Source of the DNA: Dorea longicatena
GTDB lineage: Bacteria > Bacillota > Clostridia > Lachnospirales > Lachnospiraceae
Reading direction: 5' to 3'
Assembly: GCF_024168045.1 (NCBI RefSeq)
Contig: NZ_CP100126.1
Span: forward strand, 823,501 to 887,500
Length of the DNA stretch: 64,000 nucleotides
The notes under the pieces were generated by a model. It saw only the letters and a list, made by a program, of their open reading frames with translations. It had not been told where the DNA came from and made no database searches. Numbering within the stretch: the stretch's first letter is position 1; each line of letters starts with the position of its first letter. Positions 16,878 through 26,821 of the stretch are shown piece by piece. Made by a program: the position numbers and the translations under genes.

Positions 16878-18365
16878 ATGGGTTTATATTACAAAAGTAC
16901 AAGAAATTCTAATCTGAAAGTAACAGCATCAGAGGCAATTCTGAAAGGACTTGCTCCGGATGGCGGACTTTTTGTACCATCGGAACTTCCAAAGCTGGAT
17001 GTAACAATGTCAGATCTGAAAGGAAAGACATATCAGGAGATCGCATATCTCGTAATGAAGCAGTTCCTGACAGATTTTACAGAAGAGGAACTGAAAAACT
17101 GTATTGATAAAGCATATGACAGCAAATTTGACACAGAAGAAATTGCGCCGCTCGTAAAAGTAGATGATACTTATTACATGGAATTGTTCCATGGTGCAAC
17201 AATCGCATTCAAAGATATGGCATTATCAATCCTGCCGCATCTGATGACAACTTCGGCAAAGAAGAACGACGTTAAAAATGAGATCGTGATTCTGACTGCA
17301 ACATCCGGAGATACAGGAAAAGCCGCACTTGCAGGCTTTGCGGATGTGGAAGAAACGAGGATCATCGTATTCTATCCAAAGAATGGTGTCAGCAAGGTAC
17401 AGGAACTCCAGATGGTGACACAGAGAGGAGAGAATGTAAACGTAGTAGCGATCCATGGCAATTTCGATAATGCACAGAGTGGTGTGAAAGCGATGTTCGA
17501 AGATACAGAACTGGCGGAAGAACTCGCAAAGAAAGGCTATCAGTTTTCATCAGCCAACTCTATCAATATCGGACGTCTGGTTCCACAGGTGGTATATTAC
17601 GTCAATGCATATGCAAAACTTCTGGAAAATGAAGAGATTGAAGATGGTGAAAAGATCAATGTGGTAGTACCGACAGGTAACTTTGGAAATATTCTGGCTG
17701 CATATTATGCAAAACAGATGGGAGTACCGATTGATAAGCTGGTATGTGCTTCAAATGACAATAAGGTATTGTTTGACTTCTTCCAGACAGGAGATTATGA
17801 CAGAAACCGTGAGTTTATCCTCACTACATCCCCATCCATGGATATTCTGATCTCCAGCAATCTGGAACGTCTGATCTACAGAATCAGCGGAGATGATGAT
17901 CAGAAGACGAAGGATATGATGGAAGCATTAAAATCAGCCGGAAAATATACGATCACAGAAGATATGAAGGAGCGTCTTGCTGATTTCGCAGCAGGGTACG
18001 CAACAGAAGAAGAGTGCGCAGAGAATATTAAAAAAGTATACGATAAGACAGGATATGTTATGGACACGCATACAAGTGTAGCGTCGTATGTATGCGGTTG
18101 TTATCAGAAGAACAGTGGCGATGATAAGAAATGTGTGATCGCATCGACTGCAAGTCCGTACAAATTCGTGAAGAGTGTGATGAGCGCAATCGATCCGAAG
18201 TATGCTGATCAGGATGAATTCAGCCTTCTAAGTGTTTTGGAAGAAACATCCGGACGTGAGATGCCACAGGCAATCAAAGATATTCTGAATGCTAATATCC
18301 TGCATGATCTGGAATGTGATGCAGATAAGATGAAAGACACAGTAAAGAATATTTTAGAAGTATAA
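16878..18365 (+). CDS. thrC: threonine synthase
   Basis: 495 residues, the long fold-type II PLP enzyme (ThrC of the E. coli/yeast length class). It converts O-phospho-L-homoserine to threonine. The N-terminal family motif is LAPDGGLFVPSELP. The PLP lysine lies in FHGATIAFKDMALSILPH. The phosphate/PLP loop is TATSGDTGKAALAGF, and SSANSINIGRLVPQVVYYV and VVPTGNFGNILAAYYAK follow. All key residues are present. It starts after AAGGAGAG (16863-16870) and is cotranscribed with leuCD; a terminator follows at 18413. Confidence 0.96.
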   Translation: MGLYYKSTRNSNLKVTASEAILKGLAPDGGLFVPSELPKLDVTMSDLKGKTYQEIAYLVMKQFLTDFTEEELKNCIDKAYDSKFDTEEIAPLVKVDDTYYMELFHGATIAFKDMALSILPHLMTTSAKKNDVKNEIVILTATSGDTGKAALAGFADVEETRIIVFYPKNGVSKVQELQMVTQRGENVNVVAIHGNFDNAQSGVKAMFEDTELAEELAKKGYQFSSANSINIGRLVPQVVYYVNAYAKLLENEEIEDGEKINVVVPTGNFGNILAAYYAKQMGVPIDKLVCASNDNKVLFDFFQTGDYDRNREFILTTSPSMDILISSNLERLIYRISGDDDQKTKDMMEALKSAGKYTITEDMKERLADFAAGYATEEECAENIKKVYDKTGYVMDTHTSVASYVCGCYQKNSGDDKKCVIASTASPYKFVKSVMSAIDPKYADQDEFSLLSVLEETSGREMPQAIKDILNANILHDLECDADKMKDTVKNILEV

Positions 18366-18412
18366 AACTTTATATTAAAAATAAATAAAATTCATAATCG
18401 ATAAAAATTACT

Positions 18413-18447
18413 AAATGCAAGGTTTCTATAAAAATCTTGCATTTTTG
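18413..18447 (+). terminator. terminator of leuCD-thrC
   Basis: AAATGCAAG (18413-18421) pairs with CTTGCATTT (18436-18444), followed by TTG. Confidence 0.75.
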
Positions 18448-18533
18448 AACTATATAAAAGAATAAAAGCAGAAAAAATAACGGATTGCGATATAGGAGTT
18501 GCAAAATAGTGCTTTGAAAAGATTGTTAAAGTG

Positions 18534-18562
18534 TTGACTTTTGCGCGGAAAAATGCAATAAT
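18534..18562 (+). promoter_or_regulatory. promoter of pckA
   Basis: TTGACT (18534-18539), 17-bp spacer, AATAAT (18557-18562). TTGC/GCAA repeats sit in the spacer. A carbon-control site would be expected for this gene, but I cannot identify a clear cre. Confidence 0.55.
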
Positions 18563-18647
18563 AAGGCAAATGCTGTTGTGGAAGAGTATGAAAAACCAGA
18601 ATTTATAAATATACAGCAGTAAATAAAAGAAAAGAGGTTAAATGAAG

Positions 18648-20252
18648 ATGGCTAAAATCGATTTAAGTAAGTATGGCATTTCAGGAACGACGGAAATCGT
18701 GCACAATCCTTCTTATGAATTATTATTTGAGGAAGAGACAAAACCGGAACTGGAAGGTTTTGAAAAAGGACAGGAAAGTGAACTTGGTGCAGTCAATGTA
18801 ATGACAGGTATCTATACTGGACGTTCTCCTAAAGATAAGTTCATCGTAGTTGATGAGAATTCAAAAGATACTGTATGGTGGACATCTGATGAATATAAGA
18901 ATGATAACCATCCTGCAACACAGGAAGCTTGGGACGCAGTAAAAGATATTGCAATCAAAGAACTTTCTAACAAGAAACTTTATGTTGTAGATGCATTCTG
19001 CGGAGCAAACAAAGATACACGTATGGCAATCCGTTTCATCGTAGAAGTTGCATGGCAGGCTCATTTCGTAACAAATATGTTCATCAAACCTTCAGAAGAA
19101 GAGCTTGAAAACTTTGAGCCAGACTTCGTAGTATACAATGCTTCTAAAGCAAAAGTTGAAAATTACAAAGAATTAGGACTGAACTCAGAGACAGCAGTAA
19201 TGTTCAACATCACAAGCAAAGAGCAGGTTATCGTGAATACATGGTACGGCGGAGAGATGAAGAAAGGTATGTTCTCTATGATGAACTACTTCCTCCCACT
19301 TAAGGGAATGGCTTCTATGCACTGCTCAGCCAATACAGATCTGAACGGAGAGAATACAGCAATCTTCTTCGGACTTTCAGGAACAGGAAAGACAACACTT
19401 TCTACAGATCCTAAGCGTCTTCTGATCGGTGATGACGAGCACGGATGGGATGACAACGGAGTATTTAACTTTGAAGGCGGATGCTATGCTAAGGTTATTA
19501 ACCTTGACAAAGAGTCTGAGCCGGATATCTACAATGCAATCAAGCGTAACGCACTTCTTGAGAACGTAACACTTGATGAAAATGGAAAGATTGATTTCGC
19601 AGATAAGACTGTAACAGAGAATACACGTGTATCTTACCCGATCGATCATATTGAAAATATCGTGCGTCCTGTATCTTCAGCACCTGCTGCTAAAAATGTA
19701 ATCTTCCTGTCAGCTGATGCATTCGGAGTACTTCCACCGGTATCTGTACTGACACCAGAGCAGACACAGTACTACTTCCTGTCAGGATTTACAGCAAAAC
19801 TTGCAGGTACAGAGCGTGGAATCACAGAGCCTACACCTACATTCTCAGCTTGCTTCGGACAGGCATTCCTGGAACTGCATCCTACAAAATATGCAGAGGA
19901 ACTTGTTAAGAAGATGGAGAAGAGCGGTGCAAAAGCATACTTGGTTAACACGGGATGGAACGGAACAGGAAAACGTATCTCTATCAAGGATACACGTGGA
20001 ATCATTGATGCCATCCTGAACGGAGACATCAAGAATGCTCCAACAAAGACAATTCCATACTTCAACTTCGAAGTACCTACAGAACTTACCGGTGTTGACA
20101 CAGGAATCCTTGATCCTCGTGACACATATGCCGATGCAGCTGAGTGGGATGAAAAAGCAAAAGATCTTGCTGCAAGATTCATCAAGAACTTTGCTAAATA
20201 TGAAGGAAATGAAGCTGGTAAAGCTTTAGTTTCAGCAGGACCACAGTTATAA
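18648..20252 (+). CDS. pckA: phosphoenolpyruvate carboxykinase (ATP)
   Basis: 534 residues from the ATG at 18648; the ATG at 18642 is in frame two codons earlier. The AGAGG at 18633-18637 fits the later start slightly better. The enzyme interconverts oxaloacetate + ATP and PEP + CO2 + ADP. Arg/substrate loop [13 protein letters not shown], kinase-1 P-loop [11 protein letters not shown], metal site GDDEHGWDD, lid region [18 protein letters not shown] and adenine-binding [14 protein letters not shown] are intact. Codon use is markedly more biased (many TCT, ATC, AAC, CGT) than in its neighbours, which suggests high expression. In gut Lachnospiraceae it normally runs toward CO2 fixation during fermentation. 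Confidence 0.97.
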   Translation: MAKIDLSKYGISGTTEIVHNPSYELLFEEETKPELEGFEKGQESELGAVNVMTGIYTGRSPKDKFIVVDENSKDTVWWTSDEYKNDNHPATQEAWDAVKDIAIKELSNKKLYVVDAFCGANKDTRMAIRFIVEVAWQAHFVTNMFIKPSEEELENFEPDFVVYNASKAKVENYKELGLNSETAVMFNITSKEQVIVNTWYGGEMKKGMFSMMNYFLPLKGMASMHCSANTDLNGENTAIFFGLSGTGKTTLSTDPKRLLIGDDEHGWDDNGVFNFEGGCYAKVINLDKESEPDIYNAIKRNALLENVTLDENGKIDFADKTVTENTRVSYPIDHIENIVRPVSSAPAAKNVIFLSADAFGVLPPVSVLTPEQTQYYFLSGFTAKLAGTERGITEPTPTFSACFGQAFLELHPTKYAEELVKKMEKSGAKAYLVNTGWNGTGKRISIKDTRGIIDAILNGDIKNAPTKTIPYFNFEVPTELTGVDTGILDPRDTYADAAEWDEKAKDLAARFIKNFAKYEGNEAGKALVSAGPQL

Positions 20253-20295
20253 GAGACACTTATCTATCTGATTAAAATCAGACAATTGTAAAGGG

Positions 20296-20324
20296 TTGTA
20301 AAATCCATGTAAATGGGTTATAAT
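20296..20324 (+). promoter_or_regulatory. promoter of the 6S-like RNA
   Basis: TTGTAA (20296-20301), exact 17-bp spacer, TATAAT (20319-20324). Confidence 0.7.
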
Positions 20325-20330
20325 AAGTGC

Positions 20331-20518
20331 AGTGGAAACCTGAAATGTTCGATACTCTTGTAGTTTTGAACCTACAATACTTTAAACGGGAGTCTTACAT
20401 CTCTGTAATATGTCAGGCCATCGACTTTGCAGTGGAAGGCAGAAAAGCAGATGCGGATACCCACCTAGCGGGTGCTAGGAGTCAGAATACAGGAATCGGC
20501 ATTTTGGGGAATATACAA
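20331..20518 (+). ncRNA. ssrS: probable 6S RNA (RNA polymerase regulator)
   Basis: A ~190-nt transcript is framed by a strong promoter and a strong terminator, with no supported coding frame. The closing stem pairs AAATG-CGAT (20343-20353) with ATCG-CATTT (20495-20504). Next to a purine-rich bulge is an internal hairpin TTGTAG/CTACAA. An apical hairpin CCTAGC-GGGT-GCTAGG (20464-20479) follows GCGGATACCCA. A long rod with a central bulge is the layout of 6S RNA, which mimics an open promoter and sequesters the sigma-A holoenzyme. I recall similar sequence annotated as 6S RNA in Clostridia. A covariance-model hit would settle it. Confidence 0.7.
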
Positions 20519-20523
20519 AAGAT

Positions 20524-20556
20524 AAAAGACAGTCGTTTTAACGGCTGTCTTTTTTT
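20524..20556 (+). terminator. terminator of the 6S-like RNA
   Basis: AAAAGACAGTCGTT (from 20524) pairs with AACGGCTGTCTTTT (one U-G pair), followed by more T residues. Confidence 0.9.
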
Positions 20557-20618
20557 GAAATCGCCATCAGGTTCAGGTAAGCGGATCTGAGAAAGACAGT
20601 CAAAGAAAGGAAAATAAA

Positions 20619-21995
20619 GTGCGGAAACGGAACAACAGGCATTATAGCATCTACATTGCATGGATTTTATTGCTGCTGTGTCTGATTACAGGGCTGAAAT
20701 CCGGGTTAGAAAAAAATGCAGCCGGAAAGAAGGAGTCCTATCCGGGAATATCGATTCAGAGCCGGTGGGAAGAATTGTGGAAAACAGTATCATCGAAAGA
20801 CAGAGAGGAAAAAAGTGAAAGTAAAGACAAGACCCCGGAAAAGGATGCGGATCCTCAGAGAAATATCCGGGTATTGATCATGACAGATGGATATCAGCAG
20901 ATCGTACATAGAGAGGTAGAAATCAGTGCAGCGGGAGGCTTAAGAATTGAAAAGAAGGATGGCCTGGAAGAAACTGCAGGAAATGAAAAAATTAAGATCA
21001 CAAAAGAAGATACGGGATTTCAAAATGGAAAGATCCGTATACAGGCAATTGATGGCGGAGAGATAACCGTTCGCAGTATCAGGCGGGGCTACGGGAATCC
21101 GTCTTATGCAGGTGCGTTGGATCTGTATGCCACATCAGAAGGAGTTGTGATGGTAAATGAACTTTCGCTGGAGAATTATCTATGTAAAGTGGTTCCGAGT
21201 GAGATGCCCGCATCATATCAGAAGGAAGCATTAAAAGCCCAGGCGATATGCGCAAGAAGTTATGCATACCGGCAGATTATGGATTATGCATATCCGGAAT
21301 ATCAGGCTCATGTGAATGACAGTACGGATTACCAGGTGTATAATAATTCGGCATCGCAACAAGCTGCAACAGAGGCTGTACAGGAGACGGCAGGAAAAGT
21401 ATTGAAATATAATGGAAATATTATAACCGCCTATTACTATTCGACTTCCTGCGGAAAGACAACAACGATGGCTGCGTGGGGAACGAAAGAGAAGGCAGAA
21501 AATGCATATCTTCAGTCTGTAGAAGTGAAAGATCAGACAGGTGATTATGAGAGAGATCTTCCATGGTACCGGTGGGAAGCAGATATAGATCAGAATACAT
21601 TGTCCAAAATGATCGCAGAGAATACAAAAAAGAATATAGGAACTGTGCAGTCACTGGAGGTGACGAAAAGCGGACCGGGCGGTGCAGCGTTACAGATAAA
21701 AGTATCAGGAGATCTGGGAACAGTTGTTGTTGATACGGAAAATAAGATCCGCAGAGCACTGGGGGGAAGCGGATATGAGATAAAGAAACAGGACGGGACA
21801 GCTGTAAAGGGAAGCAGACTTCTTCCGAGTGCCTTTTTTAAAGTAGAAAAGAAAGGAAACACCTTCAAGATTAAGGGTGGTGGATATGGACACGGTATTG
21901 GCATGAGTCAGAACGGAGCAAATGAAATGGCAAAAAAAGGAAAGAATTATCAGCAAATACTACAAATGTTCTATCCCGGAACGACAATTGAATGA
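20619..21995 (+). CDS. SpoIID/LytB-domain protein, membrane-anchored
   Basis: 458 residues. One N-terminal hydrophobic segment (about 9-27) is followed by a charged linker and the SpoIID catalytic region (about 165-455). The motifs are VNELSLENYLCKVVPSEMPASY, LKAQAICARSYAYRQIM, YYSTSCGKTT and the C-terminal GGGYGHGIGMSQNGANEMAKKGKNYQQIL. SpoIID family proteins are lytic transglycosylases that act on denuded peptidoglycan, during engulfment or in vegetative LytB-like roles. The start is GTG at 20619 with AAAGGA eight bases upstream. No other sporulation genes are adjacent, so a sporulation role is not implied by context. Confidence 0.88.
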   Translation: MRKRNNRHYSIYIAWILLLLCLITGLKSGLEKNAAGKKESYPGISIQSRWEELWKTVSSKDREEKSESKDKTPEKDADPQRNIRVLIMTDGYQQIVHREVEISAAGGLRIEKKDGLEETAGNEKIKITKEDTGFQNGKIRIQAIDGGEITVRSIRRGYGNPSYAGALDLYATSEGVVMVNELSLENYLCKVVPSEMPASYQKEALKAQAICARSYAYRQIMDYAYPEYQAHVNDSTDYQVYNNSASQQAATEAVQETAGKVLKYNGNIITAYYYSTSCGKTTTMAAWGTKEKAENAYLQSVEVKDQTGDYERDLPWYRWEADIDQNTLSKMIAENTKKNIGTVQSLEVTKSGPGGAALQIKVSGDLGTVVVDTENKIRRALGGSGYEIKKQDGTAVKGSRLLPSAFFKVEKKGNTFKIKGGGYGHGIGMSQNGANEMAKKGKNYQQILQMFYPGTTIE

Positions 21996-22055
21996 TAAGT
22001 ATAATCAATGAAAAAGTATTTGAAAAAACATAACAAGAAACAGAATAATTTCTAA

Positions 22056-22084
22056 TAGACAAATAAATGAAAATCGGGTAGAAT
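22056..22084 (+). promoter_or_regulatory. promoter of the YihY-family gene
   Basis: TAGACA (22056-22061), 17-bp spacer, TAGAAT (22079-22084). Confidence 0.5.
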
Positions 22085-22112
22085 ATAGAGACGAATATTT
22101 TGGGAGATAAGA

Positions 22113-22937
22113 ATGAAAAAAGTTAAGTTTCTATATGATAAAGTAATGGAAATAACCGGACAGGTCGGAAAAGATCATGTAGGTGCCTATGCTGCACAGG
22201 CAGCGTATTTCTTTATGCTCAGTATGATTCCGATCATTTTACTGCTGATCACATTGGTACAGTATACACCGGTTACGAAGGCAGATGTTATGACAGCGGT
22301 TCTTCAGGTGTTTCCAAAATCCGTAGACAGTCTGATCACATCGATCGTTAATCAGGTTTATAATCAGTCCGGCGGAATCATCTCGCTGACTATTATTGTT
22401 GCACTCTGGTCAGCCGGGAAAGGGGTGCTGGCACTGACGACAGGTTTGAACTGTGTCTATGACTGTAAAGAGACACGTAATTATATTATTTTGCGAATAC
22501 GTGCAACCTTTTATACAGTGGCATTTATAATTGTGATCATTTTTCTACTGGTATTATCGGTGTTCGGTAATACGTTGAATCTGTTTGTAACGGAACACTA
22601 TCCGGTGATGGAACGCTTGGTGGATCAGATCATGCGGATTCGCGGAATCATCACGCCGGTATTACTGTTTGTATTTACGATGATGATCTATAAATTCCTG
22701 CCGAACCACATTGTACAGTTGAGAATCCAGCTGATGGGAGCTGCATTTTCAGCAGTCGGATGGATGATCGTATCCTGGATTTTCTCGGTCTATCTGGATA
22801 TTTTTAAAGGATTTTCATCAATGTATGGGAGTCTGACAACGATTGTATTGATCATGTTGTGGCTGTATTTTTGTATGTATATCTTACTGCTAGGCGGAGA
22901 AGTAAATATGATTTTGCGGGATATGGAGCAGGGGTAG
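22113..22937 (+). CDS. YihY/BrkB-family inner membrane protein
   Basis: 274 residues with six membrane helices. The AYAAQAAYFFMLSMIPIILLLITL segment near the N-terminus and GSLTTIVLIMLWLYFCMYILLLGGEVN near the C-terminus are signatures of the YihY (formerly 'RNase BN'/BrkB) family. The family's function is not established; an exporter or envelope role has been proposed. The start follows GGGAGATAAGA. The gene precedes the T-box/pheST unit, which has its own promoter. Confidence 0.88.
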   Translation: MKKVKFLYDKVMEITGQVGKDHVGAYAAQAAYFFMLSMIPIILLLITLVQYTPVTKADVMTAVLQVFPKSVDSLITSIVNQVYNQSGGIISLTIIVALWSAGKGVLALTTGLNCVYDCKETRNYIILRIRATFYTVAFIIVIIFLLVLSVFGNTLNLFVTEHYPVMERLVDQIMRIRGIITPVLLFVFTMMIYKFLPNHIVQLRIQLMGAAFSAVGWMIVSWIFSVYLDIFKGFSSMYGSLTTIVLIMLWLYFCMYILLLGGEVNMILRDMEQG

Positions 22938-22947
22938 AATTTCTGAC

Positions 22948-22975
22948 TTGACAACTCTGAGCCATATGATACAAT
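22948..22975 (+). promoter_or_regulatory. promoter of the pheS T-box transcript
   Basis: TTGACA (22948-22953), 16-bp spacer, TACAAT (22970-22975). Confidence 0.75.
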
Positions 22976-22981
22976 AATTAG

Positions 22982-23236
22982 GTATTATGAGATAAAGGCA
23001 ATGACCGTGTAAGTAGTGAGCCATTTTCCGATAGAGAGAGGGAATCAACAGGCTGAAAGTTCCCTTGGGTTCAGATGGTAAATGAATTTCCCGCGTGAGC
23101 TGTGTTCTTGAAATAACAGTAGAGAACGCCGTATGATGCACGTTACGCAATAATGAGTGTCCGTAAAAGTTTTTACGGGAATCAGGGTGGTACCACGGGT
23201 TATATGTCTCGTCCCTTTTGGGGCGAGGCTTTTTTA
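22982..23236 (+). promoter_or_regulatory. T-box leader controlling pheST
   Basis: T-box leaders sense uncharged tRNA. The T-box sequence AGGGTGGTACCACG is at 23184-23197, followed by a terminator: CTCGTCCC (23208-23215) with GGGGCGAG (23220-23227) and a T-run. The upstream ~190 nt contain stem I/III material, including AGTGAG and GGTTCAGATGGTAAATGAATTTC elements cut here into shorter known pieces; a TTC triplet near 23097 could be the Phe specifier. Uncharged tRNA-Phe is expected to stabilise the antiterminator and switch on pheST. The specifier choice is inferred from the downstream genes. Confidence 0.92.
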
Positions 23237-23285
23237 ATACCAAAAAGCATACGCTGATATAAAGATATGCGGAGAAAGGAAGAAA

Positions 23286-24308
23286 ATGATGAAAGAAAGA
23301 CTGCAGAACATCAAAGATGAAGCATTGAAGGCAATTGAAGCTGCCGATATGCCGGAAAAACTGAATGATGTGCGTGTAAAGTTCCTTGGTAAAAAGGGAG
23401 AACTTACCGCTGTATTAAAAGGTATGAAAGACGTTGCACCGGAGGACAGACCGAAGGTCGGACAGATGGTAAACGAGACAAGGGCGGCAATTGAAGCTGT
23501 TCTGGAAGAAAATAAAGAAAAGATGGAAAAGGCAATCCGTGCAGAAAAGCTGAAAAAAGAAGTGATCGATGTTACACTTCCGGCTAAGAAAAATTGTGTC
23601 GGACACCGTCATCCGAATACAATTGCACTGGAAGAAGTAGAGCGTGTATTTACAGGTATGGGATACGAAGTCGTAGAAGGACCTGAGATCGAGTATGATG
23701 AGTACAACTTCCGTAAACTGAACATCCCGGACGGACATCCGGCAAAGGATGAGCAGGACACATTCTATATTAATAAAGACATCGTGCTCAGGACACAGAC
23801 ATCTCCTGTACAGGCACGTATTATGGAGCAGGGCAAGCTTCCAATCTGTATCCTGTCACCGGGACGTGTATTCCGTTCAGACGAAGTAGATGCAACACAT
23901 TCACCTTCTTTCCATCAGATCGAAGGACTGATCATCGACAAGAATATTTCATTTGCTGACTTAAAGGGAACACTGGAAGTATTTGCAAAAGAATTATTCG
24001 GAGAAGACACAAAGACAAAATTCAGACCACATCATTTCCCATTCACAGAGCCAAGTGCCGAGATGGATGTAAGCTGCTTCAAATGCGGTGGAAAAGGATG
24101 CCGTTTCTGTAAAGGATCCGGATGGATCGAGATCCTTGGATGTGGTATGGTACATCCACACGTACTGGAAATGTGCGGAATTGATCCGGAAGAATATACA
24201 GGATTCGCATTCGGTGTAGGACTGGAACGTATCGCACTTCTGAAGTACGAGATCGATGATATGAGACTGTTATACGAAAATGATATCAGATTCTTAAAAC
24301 AGTTCTAG
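23286..24308 (+). CDS. pheS: phenylalanine-tRNA ligase alpha subunit
   Basis: 340 residues, normal length. The N-terminal coiled-coil (about 1-90) binds tRNA-Phe. The class II catalytic core follows: motif 1 HPNTIALEEVERVFTGMGYEVVEGPEIE, motif 2 around ILSPGRVFRSDEVDATHSPSFHQIEG and motif 3 FGVGLERIALLKYEIDDMR. A CFKCGGKGCRFCKGSGWIE segment gives four Cys in zinc-finger spacing, common in Firmicute PheS. It forms an (alpha-beta)2 tetramer with PheT. The start follows AAAGGA, and expression is under the T-box leader. Confidence 0.98.
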   Translation: MMKERLQNIKDEALKAIEAADMPEKLNDVRVKFLGKKGELTAVLKGMKDVAPEDRPKVGQMVNETRAAIEAVLEENKEKMEKAIRAEKLKKEVIDVTLPAKKNCVGHRHPNTIALEEVERVFTGMGYEVVEGPEIEYDEYNFRKLNIPDGHPAKDEQDTFYINKDIVLRTQTSPVQARIMEQGKLPICILSPGRVFRSDEVDATHSPSFHQIEGLIIDKNISFADLKGTLEVFAKELFGEDTKTKFRPHHFPFTEPSAEMDVSCFKCGGKGCRFCKGSGWIEILGCGMVHPHVLEMCGIDPEEYTGFAFGVGLERIALLKYEIDDMRLLYENDIRFLKQF

Positions 24309-24344
24309 CGAGCACAAGTAATAATACGAAAAGGAGATTTATAA

Positions 24345-26765
24345 ATGAATACTTCATTATCATGGATAAAAGCGTATGTTCCGGATCTTGATGTAACAGC
24401 TCAGGAATATACAGATGCAATGACTTTGTCTGGTACAAAAGTCGAAGGTTTTGAAAAATTAGATGCGGATCTTGATAAGATCGTGATCGGACAGATTGAC
24501 AAGATTGAGAAACATCCGGACGCAGATAAGCTGATCATCTGTCAGGTAAATATCGGAACAGAGACGATTCAGATCGTAACAGGTGCTCCGAATGTGAAAG
24601 AAGGAGACAAAGTACCGGTTGTATTAGCAGGCGGACGTGTGGCAGGCGGACATGAACCTGGACAGCGCGTAGAAGGCGGGATCAAGATTAAAAAAGGAAA
24701 GCTCCGCGGCGTAGAAAGCGATGGTATGATGTGTTCCATCGAAGAACTTGGTTCAAACAGAGAGATGTATCCGGAAGCTCCGGAATACGGAATCTATATC
24801 TTCGACGATGATGCCGTTGTAGGTGAGAGTGCGATCAAATCACTTGGCCTCGATGATGTCGTTGTAGAATATGAGATCACATCTAACCGTGTAGATTGCT
24901 TCAGTGTTGTAGGTATTGCAAGAGAGGCAGCAGCTACATTTAATAAAGCGTTCTATCCACCTGTTGTCACACCAACAGGAAATGATGAGAATGCAGCAGA
25001 TTATATCAAAGTAACCGTTAAGAATCCGGAACTTTGCCCAAGATATTGTGCAAGAATCGTAAAGAACATTAAGATCGGACCATCTCCAAAATGGATGCAG
25101 AGACGTCTGGCTTCTGTAGGAATCCGCCCGATCAACAACCTGGTTGATATTACAAACTATGTAATGGAAGAATACGGACAGCCAATGCATGCATATGACC
25201 TTGATACGATCGAAGGAAAAGAAATTGTAGTGCGTACTGCAGAAAAAGGTGAGAAATTCACAACTCTTGACGGACAGGAAAGAGAGATGGATGAATCTGT
25301 ACTGATGATCTGTGACGGTAAGAAATCCATCGGTATCGCAGGTATCATGGGTGGAGAAAACTCTATGATCACAGACGATGTTCAGACAATGTTATTCGAA
25401 GCAGCTTGCTTTGATGGAACCAACATCCGTAAATCAAGCAAGAAGATCGGACTTCGTACCGATGCATCCGGTAAATTTGAGAAGGGTCTGGATCCAAATA
25501 ATGCAGAGGCAGCCATTGACCGTGCATGCCAGCTGATCGAAGAGATGGGAGCCGGTGAAGTTGTCGGAGGAATGGTTGATGTATACAGCAAGAAGAAAGA
25601 GCCTGTAAGAGTACCATTTGATGCGGAAAAGATCAACAAGCTGCTTGGAACAGACATTTCTAAAGAAGAAATGATCGGATACTTCAAGAAGATCGATCTG
25701 GAATTCGATGAAGAGACAAGCGAAGTCATCGCACCTACTTTCCGTCATGACTTATTCCGCATCGCCGACCTTGCGGAAGAGGTTGCAAGATTCTACGGAT
25801 ATGATAACATTCCGACCACACTTCCAAGTGGAGAAGCTACAACAGGAAAATTATCATTCAAGTTAAGAGTAGAGCAGGTTGCACGTGATATCGCTGAGTT
25901 CTGCGGATTCAGCCAAGGAATGACATATTCATTCGAAAGCCCGAAGGTATTTGACAAGCTTCTAATTCCGGAAGATTCTGATCTTCGTAAGGCTATTCCG
26001 ATCATGAACCCACTGGGAGAAGATTATAGTATCATGCGTACATCTTCTTTGAATGGTATGCTGACATCACTTGCAACAAACTATAACAGAAGAAATAAAG
26101 ACGTAAAATTATACGAACTGGCTAACATTTATCTCCCAAAGGCACTTCCACTTACAGAACTGCCGGATGAAAGAGTACAGTTCACACTTGGTATGTATGG
26201 CGAAGGCGACTTCTTCACTATGAAGGGTGTCGTAGAAGAGTTCTTCGATAAAGTAGGACTTCATAAGAAAGAAAAATACGATCCGAATGCAGGAAAATCA
26301 TTCCTTCACCCGGGACGTCAGGCAAACATCATTTATGATGGTGTAGTAGTCGGATATCTTGGAGAAGTACATCCGGAAGTTGCAGATAACTATGGAATCG
26401 GAACAAGAGCCTACATTGCAGTAATCGATATGCCAGAGATCGTAGCAAGAGCAACATTTGATCGTAAATATACAGGAATTGCAAAATTCCCTGCAGTGAC
26501 ACGTGACATCAGTATGGTAATGCCAAAAGAGATTCTGGTAGGACAGATTGAAGATGTGATCGAAAGCAAGGGCGGTGAATATCTGGAAAGCTATTCACTG
26601 TTCGATATTTACGAAGGTGCTCAGATTAAAACAGGATTCAAATCTGTTGCATATTCTATCGTATTCCGTGCAAAGGATAAGACTCTGGAAGATGCAGATG
26701 TATCTGCAGCTATGGACCGTATCTTAAAGGCACTCGAGGGTATGGGAATCGAACTTCGTAAATAA
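24345..26765 (+). CDS. pheT: phenylalanine-tRNA ligase beta subunit
   Basis: 806 residues, full length. The domain order is EMAP/OB-like tRNA-binding domain (about 40-150), B3/B4 editing domain (about 210-400, with NRVDCFSVVGIAREAAA just before it and YVMEEYGQPMHAYDLD inside), B5 (about 405-475), a catalytic-like core, and a C-terminal anticodon-binding FDX-ACB domain (about 710-805, YTGIAKFPAVTRDISMVMP). The editing domain removes mischarged Tyr. It lies 36 bp downstream of pheS in the same transcript and starts after AAGGAG. Confidence 0.98.
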   Translation: MNTSLSWIKAYVPDLDVTAQEYTDAMTLSGTKVEGFEKLDADLDKIVIGQIDKIEKHPDADKLIICQVNIGTETIQIVTGAPNVKEGDKVPVVLAGGRVAGGHEPGQRVEGGIKIKKGKLRGVESDGMMCSIEELGSNREMYPEAPEYGIYIFDDDAVVGESAIKSLGLDDVVVEYEITSNRVDCFSVVGIAREAAATFNKAFYPPVVTPTGNDENAADYIKVTVKNPELCPRYCARIVKNIKIGPSPKWMQRRLASVGIRPINNLVDITNYVMEEYGQPMHAYDLDTIEGKEIVVRTAEKGEKFTTLDGQEREMDESVLMICDGKKSIGIAGIMGGENSMITDDVQTMLFEAACFDGTNIRKSSKKIGLRTDASGKFEKGLDPNNAEAAIDRACQLIEEMGAGEVVGGMVDVYSKKKEPVRVPFDAEKINKLLGTDISKEEMIGYFKKIDLEFDEETSEVIAPTFRHDLFRIADLAEEVARFYGYDNIPTTLPSGEATTGKLSFKLRVEQVARDIAEFCGFSQGMTYSFESPKVFDKLLIPEDSDLRKAIPIMNPLGEDYSIMRTSSLNGMLTSLATNYNRRNKDVKLYELANIYLPKALPLTELPDERVQFTLGMYGEGDFFTMKGVVEEFFDKVGLHKKEKYDPNAGKSFLHPGRQANIIYDGVVVGYLGEVHPEVADNYGIGTRAYIAVIDMPEIVARATFDRKYTGIAKFPAVTRDISMVMPKEILVGQIEDVIESKGGEYLESYSLFDIYEGAQIKTGFKSVAYSIVFRAKDKTLEDADVSAAMDRILKALEGMGIELRK

Positions 26766-26821
26766 AAAAACATTCATTCATATCAGATAAAAGCTCGGTA
26801 AAAAGAGCAAGAGGATTACGT

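Noticed and set aside
20327..20590. 87-residue frame over the 6S-like RNA
   Set aside because: The region has a promoter, a rod-like fold and a terminator; the peptide is unlike any family and has no ribosome binding site.
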